Source: Sulfuricurvum sp.
GTDB taxonomy: Bacteria > Campylobacterota > Campylobacteria > Campylobacterales > Sulfurimonadaceae
Direction: 5' to 3'
DNA length: 58,119 nt
Assembly (NCBI RefSeq): GCF_028712165.1
Contig: NZ_JAQTQR010000005.1
Span: 1-58,119, forward strand
Position 1 is the stretch's first letter. Each line of letters starts with the position of its first letter. A model generated the notes under the pieces. That model saw only the letters and a list, made by a program, of their open reading frames with translations, ran no database searches and had not been told where the DNA came from. A program made the position numbers and the translations under genes. Shown one piece after another: positions 36,001 through 42,957 of this stretch.

Positions 36001-36787
36001 GTTTTGATTTTTCATCATAAATTTTACAAAGAAATAGTGTAAAAATTTTATTAAAAGCATTTGGTTTATCTGAAACGACATTGTGACGAAGGATTTCAAG
36101 AAAACGATTGAAAATAAAGCTACTATCTTCAGGTCTTATCTCTTCTAGTTCATTTATAGTTAATGCTTTGCTTTCAAAATTATAAGGGTTAACCCAAGGG
36201 TCAAATACTCCATTATCTTTTGTAAGTTTATTCCATTTGTCATAGAAATCTTTTACATCACCCGTTTTATAGTCATCTTCAATTTTTACAATCTCATTTT
36301 TATATACGAGTGTATCGGCTTTTAGTTCGGAAGCATAAAGCATGATAATATCTGCATTGTTGCTAAATTTAAAGTAGGTAAAAAGTTGCCCACCATCTTT
36401 TTTCATACGGTTAAATTCTTTATCAAACTCTTTGCCGTATGTTTTGCATTCGATTAATAAGTATTCAGTTCCATCATCATGAGTGACACAAATATCCAGT
36501 CTTCCTGAAAAACCATGCCCAGCAGGATATACTTTTTCTAACTGAATATTTTCAGGTTTATATCCTTTTTCAAGTAAACGATTTACACACTCTAAAACAA
36601 CTAAATCTTCTGGTTTTACAATGTTTTGTGTAAATTTATCATACACTTTAATTTTACCACCATAGTTGATGGTATGGTTTTTTATATCTATATCGATGAA
36701 GTAGTTGTTAGGATATGTTTTTGTGTATATATTGGTAGTATTTTCTTTTGGTCGAAAGCCTATAGTAAAAAATAAATTTGTATCCAT
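33068..36787 (-). CDS. Single-chain restriction-modification-specificity protein (type IIB/IIG, AloI/CjeI-like)
   Basis: One 1239-residue protein predicted to both methylate and cut DNA. In order it has: a PD-(D/E)XK nuclease at about 85-165 (RLDICV with Asp98, IECK with Glu113/Lys115); a helical linker; an N6-adenine methyltransferase with QFFTPVPIAQF (about 401), AAGSGHF (about 442) and NPPY (556-559); and two HsdS-like target-recognition domains joined by coiled coils (about 905-1070 and 1080-1239). Two recognition domains imply a split recognition sequence. GGAGG precedes the ATG. It is more AT-rich than its neighbours, with no hsdR/M/S partner genes, suggesting horizontal acquisition. 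Confidence 0.85.
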   Translation of the reverse strand: MDTNLFFTIGFRPKENTTNIYTKTYPNNYFIDIDIKNHTINYGGKIKVYDKFTQNIVKPEDLVVLECVNRLLEKGYKPENIQLEKVYPAGHGFSGRLDICVTHDDGTEYLLIECKTYGKEFDKEFNRMKKDGGQLFTYFKFSNNADIIMLYASELKADTLVYKNEIVKIEDDYKTGDVKDFYDKWNKLTKDNGVFDPWVNPYNFESKALTINELEEIRPEDSSFIFNRFLEILRHNVVSDKPNAFNKIFTLFLCKIYDEKSKHDTDEELDFQWIEGKDDNVSFQLRLTDLYKNGMKDFLDKSVTDFSDEDFDSKYASLFGGDEQLKKSLKTEIARLRLEKNNEFAIKEVYDQKSFLENAKVVKEVVELLQGFKIRYTQKQQYLSDFFELLLTTGLKQESGQFFTPVPIAQFIIKSLPIDKMVEEKLKSGKKDDLLPFIIDYAAGSGHFLTESMHEIQRLLLKIDTTKLKSEAKSFIDVSKIRHFDWASQYVYGVEKDYRLVKVGKVGCYLHGDGLANVIHSDGLSNFKHRDYKGKLNETDKDFSQENKQFEILVSNPPYSVSAFKNTSREYYRENDFELYDKLTDNSSEIECLFVERTKQLLKDGGVAGVILPSSILSNTGIYAKTREIILQYFEIVGIAELGSNTFMATGTNTVTLFMRRRNNYDSINLRIAIEKFFNVYQDVTLGGIEKPITKYVNHVWENISFDDYISMLKCEPNENIAKHDIYTEYRKKLKVKNDKEFWNLLLEREAEKLYYFILTYPQKVVLIKSGEKDAEKRFLGYEFSNRRGSEGIHPIQRGKSIDECTQLFDSNVFDNPTKASTYIYKAFEGDFDTPIDKTMINNVSRHHLVDMLTFDRVEFEKNISLSVKKKLNFEKLWNSQQIISLAEISEIRKGTSITKEKTKDGHIPVVAGGQEPAYFHNESNRDGNIITISASGAYSGFVNYFDKPIFASDCNTVISKDEKKISTKLIYEFLKSIQKEIYGLQRGQAQPHVYAEDISKIKIPLPSSDIQKKIVSEIKTLEVKEKNAKDEVYGLKNNISTFFINLNYQKMNLGSISDFKNGLNYSRNSLGESINIVGVSDFQNRFSPDLDILEKIQIDGNISDDYLLKKNDILVVRSNGSSNLVGRFLFIDDVKTKTSFSGFTIRVRVQTEDVNAKFLCYYLKTDLVRNKIVTDSSGSNIKSLNQTLLSNIKVPLPPLSEQQKIVSEIEKIETQIALLETQIAEIPKQKEAVLKKYL

Positions 36788-36926
36788 CTCTTAAGCCTCC
36801 TCCCTAAATTTATCTATAATATTATAGTATCGAAAAGTTACTAAAAAATATGACAATTTGTCATATGAAATTTTCAAAATAAAGTAAAACAATTACGTTT
36901 ATTCGCAATAACCTGTCATTTTGTTT

Positions 36927-37607
36927 TTAATAACGGATTTTACTCAAAGAGGGATTTATCCCCCTCTTTTTTGCTTCTCTCACAAACCGTTTATATCCTT
37001 GCATTTCTTTCACACCCACTTTATAACTGATAAATTTTAGATAGTGAATAATTTGTGCCGGAGTGAGCCCGCTTTTAAGAGAAGCATTCATCAATATATA
37101 ATAGGGGATTTTGACCTTTTTTGAGACAAATGCATGGCTTAATCGATGAAGCTCATCGGTATGGTTGTGCGTGGAAAGAAGAGCAAAAACAAACGGCAGC
37201 CCTGTTCGCTCATGCCATAGCTCTCCCAAATCGATGTGATTGCCGCCGCTGTAGTAATAGCGCAGTGCTTTATCCCCGATCAATACCTCTCCGTGAATAT
37301 CGAGTATTCGGGCGAGGAGATTGGAGGTTGCCGAATCACTGTCGTCTTTGTTGGCATTAGGGAGCGATAATACGCTCAGGACTTCTCTCTGGGCAACAAT
37401 CCCGACACCGAAATGGCGGCAGTTTTGTGCTGTAATACTGGAGACAAATGCCGCATCGATTCGTCGCATTGCGAATTCTCGGTTAAGCGCCGAGGGAACC
37501 CCTTTGTGGTAATGGAGGCATTGCTGGAACTGGGTGCTTCGTGCATAACGTTTGATAAAAACATGAAACGGGAGGAGATTCAAAAAATCTATTTTTCCGA
37601 AAATCAA
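36927..37607 (-). CDS. mqnA: Chorismate dehydratase (futalosine pathway)
   Basis: First step of menaquinone synthesis by the futalosine route, dehydrating chorismate to 3-enolpyruvyl-benzoate. It has 226 residues of the MqnA periplasmic-binding-protein-like fold but no signal peptide. GKIDFLNLLPFHVF (about 4-17), then VPSALNREFAMRRIDAAFVSS (about 37-57, split by me at fewer than 20) and LLARILDIHGEVLIGDKALR, match the family. The start is TTG at 37607 with AGGAG six bases upstream. The enzyme replaces MenF/MenD, consistent with Campylobacterota. Confidence 0.88.
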   Translation of the reverse strand: MIFGKIDFLNLLPFHVFIKRYARSTQFQQCLHYHKGVPSALNREFAMRRIDAAFVSSITAQNCRHFGVGIVAQREVLSVLSLPNANKDDSDSATSNLLARILDIHGEVLIGDKALRYYYSGGNHIDLGELWHERTGLPFVFALLSTHNHTDELHRLSHAFVSKKVKIPYYILMNASLKSGLTPAQIIHYLKFISYKVGVKEMQGYKRFVREAKKRGINPSLSKIRY

Positions 37608-37680
37608 ACTGTCTCCTCTGCAAAAATAAAAGTCATTATACTAATTGATCCCTGACAAGGGACTGTTAGTTCTCTTTCGC

Positions 37681-37686
37681 TATAAT
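37681..37686 (+). promoter_or_regulatory. Putative -10 box of the moaDE-moeA operon
   Basis: A TATAAT lies 37 bases before the moaD ATG, on the far side of the divergent region from mqnA. No molybdenum-cofactor riboswitch structure was apparent in the short leader. Confidence 0.5.
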
Positions 37687-37722
37687 TTTCTTCAATATAA
37701 CTACCCAAAAAGGGGAATTGTC

Positions 37723-37944
37723 ATGGTGACAATCGAATTTTTAGGGCCGATTCAAAAGGCTCCGTTAACGTTGGAAGCTTCATCATTGCGTGATGTTGCA
37801 GAAGTATTGAAACAAGATACAGAAATGGCACAATGGTTAGAAAACTGTGCAGTTGCGGTCAATGATACCCTCGTCGCAACGCTCGATACTGCTTTGAAAG
37901 CAGGGGATAAAGTTTCTTTACTTCCTCCGGTGTGCGGCGGATGA
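37723..37944 (+). CDS. moaD: Molybdopterin synthase sulfur-carrier subunit
   Basis: Ubiquitin-fold sulfur carrier of 73 residues ending in the C-terminal Gly-Gly (VCGG) that is thiocarboxylated. Start at ATG 37723 with AAGGGG eight bases upstream; a longer frame from 37645 lacks support. VTIEFLGPIQKAPLTLE opens the fold and LKAGDKVSLLPPVCGG closes it. It works with MoaE, whose start overlaps its stop (ATGA). Confidence 0.92.
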   Translation: MVTIEFLGPIQKAPLTLEASSLRDVAEVLKQDTEMAQWLENCAVAVNDTLVATLDTALKAGDKVSLLPPVCGG

Positions 37945-38393
37945 GTATGCTAGAACTCTATGACGGTGCACTTAACGTCCCGGAAATTATTACCCGATGG
38001 TATAGCGAAGAGGCCCAATACAACTACGGCGCATATATCCCGTTTATCGGAACGGTACGGGAGGAAGACGGGATCGAGGGACTTAGTTTCGATGTGTATG
38101 AACCGATTCTCAGTGCATGGTTTGAAGCGTGGCAGGCCAAAGCGGAACCGTTGGGTGCAAAGCTGAAAATGGCGCATAGCCGTGGCGATGTGCTGGTACA
38201 TGAAAGCTCTTATATCGCGGCGGTATTTTCTCCGAAACGGCGTGTGGCTTTGGAGACGATTGAGAAATTTGTCGAAGATTTTAAAGCATCTGCCCCGATT
38301 TGGAAATACGATCTTAAAAATGGAGAACGTATTTATGCACGTGAGCGTTCAACTGCGATCAGCGGTGCAGGAATACTAGGGAGTAATACATGA
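37941..38393 (+). CDS. moaE: Molybdopterin synthase catalytic subunit
   Basis: Transfers sulfur from MoaD to cyclic pyranopterin phosphate to make molybdopterin. It has 150 residues: YNYGAYIPFIGTVREEDG (about 28-45) is the MoaE core, HSRGDVLVHE (about 77-86) and APIWKYDLKNGERIYARE (about 119-136) hold the conserved active-site lysines. ATG at 37941 overlaps the moaD stop; a GTG at 37932 is also in frame. The stop overlaps the moeA start by four bases. Confidence 0.93.
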   Translation: MSMLELYDGALNVPEIITRWYSEEAQYNYGAYIPFIGTVREEDGIEGLSFDVYEPILSAWFEAWQAKAEPLGAKLKMAHSRGDVLVHESSYIAAVFSPKRRVALETIEKFVEDFKASAPIWKYDLKNGERIYARERSTAISGAGILGSNT

Positions 38394-39589
38394 TTTCATA
38401 CGAGACTTCCCGAAATATGATTACCCTTTTAAGTATGGGACAGGCACGAAGTGAACAGGTTTTTTTAACGGCTTCTTTGGGACGGATTTTGGCAGAAGAT
38501 ATTATCGCGGGCGAAGATTACCCGACGCATCCGACATCGTCTATGGACGGTTATGCCATAGTACACAGTGATTTAGAGCAATTTGATTCGCTCGAGATTT
38601 TCGGTGATAATCCCGCCGGAGCCGACAGTGTCGCGGAAGTGACGAGCGGCATGTGCATTAAAACCTTTACCGGTTCATTGATGCCCTCAGGTGCAGACAC
38701 TCTGATTCCGATTGAGAATGTCCGTGTTGAGGGTGAGTATATAGTTATTGAGAAAACAGTTTCAAAAGGGTTTGCGGTTCGTCCGGTCGGTGAAAGTTAT
38801 CGCGAGGGAGAAGTATTGATCCCAAAAGGGACAAAACTCGGATTTGCAGAGATTGGAGTGTTGGCAGGGGTGAACCGCGTGATGATACGTGTCGCTCAGC
38901 GTCCCCGTGTTTCGATCATCGCAACGGGAAGCGAGATCCTCGATATCGGCGAAGAGTCTCGTCATGCAGGACAAATCCGAAGTTCCAATAGCTATACGCT
39001 GCAAGCTCTGGTCGATTCTTTGGGCGCAGAGAGCGTTCAGATGGGAATCGTCGGAGATGATAAAAATGCTATTATGGAGCGGTTTGAAGCGGCAATGCAC
39101 GCAAGCGATATTATTGTAAGCACAGGCGGAGTGAGTGTCGGGGATTACGATTTCGTTAAACATATCGTCCCGAAATTGGGTGCCGAAGTGATTTTCAAAG
39201 GGGTCAATATTAAACCCGGTCAGCACGTGATGGTGGCGCAGCGGGGAGAGAAATTCATTATTTCATTACCGGGATTCGCGTATTCTTCTGCCGTAACCTT
39301 CATCCTCTATGTGGCGCCGCTGATAGCGCGAATGATGGGGCGTGAGAATCCTTACGAACCTATCGAAGCGACACTCAAAGTCCCTTTTTCCAAACGTTCC
39401 AATAAAAGCGAATTTACCGCGTGTAATCTGAATTTCGAAGACGGGCGGTACTGGGTCGATTTCGAGGGGAAAAAGACGGGAAGTTCTGCGATTTTAACCA
39501 ATCTGCTCGGCAATGCTGGACTCATGATCTGCGGTGAAGAGGATGGAGATTTGGAAGCGGGAACATTGGTTCGAGTTATCAAACTCTAA
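38390..39589 (+). CDS. moeA: Molybdopterin molybdenumtransferase
   Basis: Inserts molybdate into adenylated molybdopterin. At 399 residues it has the four MoeA domains. ILAEDIIAGEDYPTHPTS (about 29-46) and MDGYAI, FTGSLMPSGADTLIPIEN (about 93-110), PRVSIIATGSEIL (about 173), IIVSTGGVSVGDYDFVKH and KPGQHVMVAQ are all visible. It completes a three-gene cofactor operon. The following hairpin at 39594-39620 is a plausible terminator. Confidence 0.94.
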   Translation: MISYETSRNMITLLSMGQARSEQVFLTASLGRILAEDIIAGEDYPTHPTSSMDGYAIVHSDLEQFDSLEIFGDNPAGADSVAEVTSGMCIKTFTGSLMPSGADTLIPIENVRVEGEYIVIEKTVSKGFAVRPVGESYREGEVLIPKGTKLGFAEIGVLAGVNRVMIRVAQRPRVSIIATGSEILDIGEESRHAGQIRSSNSYTLQALVDSLGAESVQMGIVGDDKNAIMERFEAAMHASDIIVSTGGVSVGDYDFVKHIVPKLGAEVIFKGVNIKPGQHVMVAQRGEKFIISLPGFAYSSAVTFILYVAPLIARMMGRENPYEPIEATLKVPFSKRSNKSEFTACNLNFEDGRYWVDFEGKKTGSSAILTNLLGNAGLMICGEEDGDLEAGTLVRVIKL

Positions 39590-39593
39590 GTGC

Positions 39594-39620
39594 TTTGTCA
39601 ATCCCAAATGGGATGACAAA
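39594..39620 (+). terminator. Hairpin after moeA
   Basis: TTTGTC-A-ATCCC (39594-39605) pairs with GGGAT-GACAAA (39610-39620), with one bulged A and an AAAT loop, starting five bases after the moeA stop. An imperfect T-tract follows. It fits a rho-independent terminator for the mo operon. Confidence 0.5.
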
Positions 39621-39623
39621 AGT

Positions 39624-39681
39624 TTATTTTACGATCTTCGCTTTAATCGCTTCTTCTTCAACCATATCTTTATGATATTTT
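39624..39681 (-). repeat. Relic copy of the MFS gene 3' end (left copy of 58-base direct repeat)
   Basis: These 58 bases match 40706-40763 at 57 positions (only 39673 versus 40755 differs). The right copy is the last 19 codons of the MFS transporter gene and its stop. Read on the minus strand, this left copy still encodes KYHKDMVEEEAIKAKIVK-stop, with no gene upstream of it. The unit between the copies, including the right repeat, is 1082 bases and contains only aat. Confidence 0.9.
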
Positions 39682-39790
39682 TGTTTTATCAAAAATAAGA
39701 CTTTTACATTTAGGGACCTTTTCGATAGAGACTGGAATATAGGATCTTTTTAAACATACTCTTTGTAATTGTTAAGATAGTAAGAATGTG

Positions 39791-39796
39791 TATAAT
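39791..39796 (+). promoter_or_regulatory. Putative -10 box of aat
   Basis: TATAAT preceded by GTG, 24 bases before the TTG start of aat. It would give a leader of about 17 bases and lies inside the unit bracketed by the direct repeats, so aat seems to carry its own promoter. Confidence 0.45.
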
Positions 39797-39819
39797 TGTA
39801 AGAAAAAATTGGAATTAAA

Positions 39820-40704
39820 TTGATACTGGCTAAAATTAAACTGAAAATATTACAAATAGATGAACTTTTTTTTAAGGGATATATTAAAGCATTCCACTCT
39901 CGTTATTTCGCGTACAGAGGAAAAGCGTATGTGTTAACCAAGGATTTATATTTTCCTCCGCATACCTCTTCAAATAAAAGCGTACGACTGGGACCGGAAG
40001 GAGAATTATTGGCTATAGGAGGAGATCTGACACCGGAACGAATGGTCTATGCATTTAAAAATGGAATTTATCAAATATCTTTTAAAGATCAGCCGATTCT
40101 TTGGTGGACATCAGAAATTCATTGCGTTTTGTTTCTGGAAAACATTCATATTAGCAACGATGTTCAGAAATTTATCAAGAAAGAAAATTTTCGCCTGACT
40201 GTAGATAAAGCTTATTATGATGTTGTCAGAGCTTGTTCAGAATCAAGAAATAGCTGGCTTACTCCTGAACGGATGACATCATCTTTTGAACTGCATGAAT
40301 TGGGTTTTACTCACTCTGTTGAAGTCTGGCAGGGTGAAAAACTGGTTGGCGGGTTGTTTGGGATTGCATTAGGATCATCTTTTTATGGAGAATCAATGTT
40401 CGCTCGAGTGAAAAACAGCTCAAAAGTAGCTTTTACGGCGTTATGTATCCGATTGAAGGAAATGAATTATTTGATATGTGATTGTGGAATTTGGCCAACT
40501 GATCATTTGAAAAGTTTTGGCGCAGATATTATTCCGCGTGATGAGTTTCTTGGAATTCTGGATCAAAGTGTGAAAACTCCCAATATCGACAAAGATTGGG
40601 AAAACTTATTTGAAGACTGGGATTTTAAATCTGCTATCAAAAACTATGTGTCTTTAGCACAAAAAAATAAAGAGGTCTCCCCGATTGGGTCGGGGAAAGC
40701 ATAA
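39820..40704 (+). CDS. aat: Leucyl/phenylalanyl-tRNA--protein transferase
   Basis: Adds Leu or Phe from tRNA to N-terminal Lys or Arg of proteins, marking them for Clp degradation. It has 294 residues if started at the TTG (39820), which has GGAA six bases upstream. LYFPP, LAIGGDLTPERMVYAFKNGI and QPILWW (about 87-93) form the family's first block. SWLTPERMTSSFELHELG, VEVWQGEKLVGGLFGIALG and FYGESMFARVKNSSKVAF form the core. It has about 45 extra N-terminal residues, and after WW it lacks the usual SPxPR block. Bracketed by direct repeats. Confidence 0.85.
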   Translation: MILAKIKLKILQIDELFFKGYIKAFHSRYFAYRGKAYVLTKDLYFPPHTSSNKSVRLGPEGELLAIGGDLTPERMVYAFKNGIYQISFKDQPILWWTSEIHCVLFLENIHISNDVQKFIKKENFRLTVDKAYYDVVRACSESRNSWLTPERMTSSFELHELGFTHSVEVWQGEKLVGGLFGIALGSSFYGESMFARVKNSSKVAFTALCIRLKEMNYLICDCGIWPTDHLKSFGADIIPRDEFLGILDQSVKTPNIDKDWENLFEDWDFKSAIKNYVSLAQKNKEVSPIGSGKA

Positions 40705-40705
40705 C

Positions 40706-40763
40706 TTATTTTACGATCTTCGCTTTAATCGCTTCTTCTTCAACCATATCTTTACGATATTTT
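40706..40763 (-). repeat. Right copy of the 58-base direct repeat (true 3' end of the MFS gene)
   Basis: Begins exactly at the TAA stop of the MFS gene and runs into its last 18 sense codons. It is duplicated at 39624-39681 with one substitution (Arg to His in the relic). The repeat boundary coinciding with the gene end suggests the duplication arose when aat was inserted here. Confidence 0.9.
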
Positions 40764-42028
40764 ACTGCGACGATATTTTCGGTTTCGTTGATAAACCATT
40801 CCGCGATATGCTCATGTTCCAATGCGTTTAATTTATCCATATCTACATGATCCAATGAGAGATACAGATGGGAATATCGGTGCGGATTTTGCATTTTAAA
40901 GGTCCACAAAAGCCATAATGTAGTGATGACGAGCAAAGCGATGGTGAACACTTCACGAGTGGAGTATTGCAGTGCGATACCCGCAGCAGCTCCGCCGATA
41001 AAGGTCATAAAGTAGGCAAACCCGTTGGCGATACCGAGTGCCGCCCCTTTTTGGTGCACTTTGGCATATTTGGAGATCATCGATTGTACGAGCGGCTCCA
41101 TCATGTTAAATGCCATAAAGAAACTCACTACCCCTATGATAAATTCCCATCCTTTATTTGCAAAGCCCATAAGGGTAAATGCGAGGATGAATAAAACGAT
41201 GGAAATTAAAAATATTTCACGCGGTTTATTGTATTTTTCACCGAACACTGCTGCAGGTCCCATAGCCAACAGCCCCATAACCATTGCCGGTACAAATGCT
41301 TGCCAAAGATCTTTTTTATCCCACAAAAAGCCGTATTCAGGCTTGGTCAAAAAGATAGGGATGAGAACGAACGAAACCGTCATAAGTCCTTTTTGCATAC
41401 CGTTGGTAATAATCATACTAAGGAGATTCGGATCTTTTAGAATATCTTTGGTCGTTGTTGTCGAATGGTAGATATGACGAATACGCGGAGGTGTCGGGAC
41501 ATTGGTAAAGAGGACGATCATTGATAGGATCGATAAAGCTCCGGCAATCCAAAACAGTGAGGAAAATCCGAATCCTGCGGCAATAACCGGTCCCAAAGCC
41601 ATAGCAGCGGCAAAACTGATTGCAATGGTTCCTCCCATAAGCGCCATCGCATGTCCCCGTTTTTCTTCAGTGACCAAATCACTGATCATGGCAGGGATGA
41701 CTGCACCGATCGCTCCGGCACCTTGTAAAAAGCGTCCTACCATCAGTGTATAGATATCGGTGCTTACCGCACAGATGATCGATCCGACCAAAAAGATGAC
41801 TAATCCTATAAGAAGTGTAGGCTTGCGACCGATTTTATCACTCAGTACACCAAAGGGTACTTGAAAGATCGCTTGTGTCAGCGCATATCCTCCAACAATG
41901 ACACCGATGAGAAGAGGGGTGGCACCCGGAAGGTTGAGTGCATAGGCAGAAAGGACAGGAAGAACTAAAAATAGACCGAAAAAGCGGAGCGATAGAATCG
42001 CCGAGAGTGGGAGAACCGTTTTAAACAC
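40706..42028 (-). CDS. MFS transporter, YajR-like, with C-terminal soluble extension
   Basis: A 440-residue inner-membrane protein with 12 predicted helices. It starts FKTVLPLSAILSLRFFGLFLVLPVLSAY (shown here in part: RFFGLFLVLPVL). Motif A reads GVLSDKIGRKPT (about 60-71) and the following QGAGAIGAVIPAM is also typical of YajR-type drug/proton antiporters. The last 45 residues form a charged tail (LNALEHEHIAEWFINETENI) that recalls the YajR C-terminal domain. The substrate is unknown. Its 3' end is duplicated beyond aat. Confidence 0.85.
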   Translation of the reverse strand: MFKTVLPLSAILSLRFFGLFLVLPVLSAYALNLPGATPLLIGVIVGGYALTQAIFQVPFGVLSDKIGRKPTLLIGLVIFLVGSIICAVSTDIYTLMVGRFLQGAGAIGAVIPAMISDLVTEEKRGHAMALMGGTIAISFAAAMALGPVIAAGFGFSSLFWIAGALSILSMIVLFTNVPTPPRIRHIYHSTTTTKDILKDPNLLSMIITNGMQKGLMTVSFVLIPIFLTKPEYGFLWDKKDLWQAFVPAMVMGLLAMGPAAVFGEKYNKPREIFLISIVLFILAFTLMGFANKGWEFIIGVVSFFMAFNMMEPLVQSMISKYAKVHQKGAALGIANGFAYFMTFIGGAAAGIALQYSTREVFTIALLVITTLWLLWTFKMQNPHRYSHLYLSLDHVDMDKLNALEHEHIAEWFINETENIVAVKYRKDMVEEEAIKAKIVK

Positions 42029-42128
42029 CGTGCAACCTTAGATACGTTAAAATTTTCAGTATTATATTACACCCTTAGATGAAACATCGGGTAAACACCG
42101 ATAGTTAAAGTCTACTGTAAGGAATGAA

Positions 42129-42734
42129 ATGAAAATCGTCTTGGCAACGTCGAATAAAGGGAAAGTTCGTGAGATTATCGAACTGTTACACGATCGGGAA
42201 GTTTTCCCCTATACCGATCTGATCGAAGGATTCGAGATCGTTGAAGACGGCGATACGTTTAAAGAAAATGCATTGATCAAAGCCCGTGCGGTTTATACGG
42301 CATTGGGTGATCCTGAAGCGATTGTAATGGCGGATGACAGCGGTATCAGTGTGGATGCACTCTCTGGGGCTCCGGGGATTTACAGCGCCCGTTACAGCGG
42401 AGAGGGTGCGAGTGATCGGGATAATCTGCTTAAACTTGTCGAAGGGTTAAAGGAAAAAGGGCTAGATACTTCTCCAGCTCACTATACGGCGGCGATAGCG
42501 ATTGTTTCTCGTGAGGGGGAGAGCTGTGTTCACGGATGGATGTATGGCGATGTCATTACCGAGCTGCGGGGCGAAAACGGTTTTGGATATGATCCGATCT
42601 TTATCCCTGCAGGGTTTGACCAGACACTTGGGGAGTTGGGAAACGATGTGAAAAAAGGGCTTTCTCACCGTTCTAAAGGATTGGAACTGGCAAAAATTTT
42701 GATCGATCAGATTAAGTTTTTACGGACAAAATAA
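42129..42734 (+). CDS. rdgB: XTP/dITP (non-canonical purine NTP) pyrophosphatase
   Basis: Ham1-family housecleaning enzyme that hydrolyses dITP and XTP to monophosphates. It has 201 residues: [14 protein letters not shown] (about 3-16) binds nucleotide phosphate, [20 protein letters not shown] (about 67-86) holds the catalytic Asp, and [10 protein letters not shown] and SHRSKGLEL are the later motifs. AAGGAAT precedes the ATG. It is divergent from the MFS gene. A dRS3-like palindrome begins 11 bases after the stop. Confidence 0.94.
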   Translation: MKIVLATSNKGKVREIIELLHDREVFPYTDLIEGFEIVEDGDTFKENALIKARAVYTALGDPEAIVMADDSGISVDALSGAPGIYSARYSGEGASDRDNLLKLVEGLKEKGLDTSPAHYTAAIAIVSREGESCVHGWMYGDVITELRGENGFGYDPIFIPAGFDQTLGELGNDVKKGLSHRSKGLELAKILIDQIKFLRTK

Positions 42735-42745
42735 TTATTTGATTT

Positions 42746-42774
42746 CGTCATTCCCGCGTAGGCGGGAATCCAGC
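42746..42774. repeat. dRS3-like palindromic repeat, copy 1
   Basis: The core ATTCCC-N8-GGGAAT spans 42750-42769 inside a longer stem CGTCATTCCCGC/GCGGGAATCCAGC followed by a T-run, so it may also terminate rdgB. The form is that of Neisseria dRS3 elements, dispersed 20-base repeats used as integration sites by filamentous phage. Two more copies in opposite orientation lie at 44136 and 44801. Confidence 0.75.
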
Positions 42775-42852
42775 TTTTTAAACAACATTAATTCATGTTT
42801 TTATTTTATATTGTGATCAGATATAATAATCGCTATATTTTATTCTAAATCT

Positions 42853-42957
42853 ATGGAGTTTTTAATGCGTTTATTTTTTTATGGACTACTTGTTGATCAT
42901 CATCAGAATGTTTTGATGCGTGTAATAAATAAGGGATATTATGACTCTCAATGCTAA
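42853..42957 (+). pseudogene. Possible gamma-glutamylcyclotransferase-like gene remnant
   Basis: A 34-codon frame whose second half starts MRLFFYGLLVDHHQNVLMR. FFYGLL is reminiscent of the N-terminal motif (YGSL-type) of GGCT/AIG2-like proteins, after which the frame ends. It overlaps the start of the next gene. The resemblance is short and could be chance, so this is a weak call for a degraded gene. Confidence 0.2.

Noticed and set aside
33068-36787. BREX or type I restriction operon
   Set aside because: No separate HsdR helicase, BrxC/PglZ or specificity gene is present; all domains are in one chain, so a type IIB/IIG-like enzyme fits better.
36945-36972. Terminator-like hairpin (GAGGG/CCCTC with T-run) on the plus strand
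   Set aside because: It lies within the 3' coding part of mqnA and no plus-strand gene ends there, so it is probably fortuitous coding sequence.
39624-40763. Insertion sequence or transposon around aat
   Set aside because: The 58-base repeats are too long for target-site duplications, there are no terminal inverted repeats and no transposase or integrase; the repeat is the 3' end of a resident gene.
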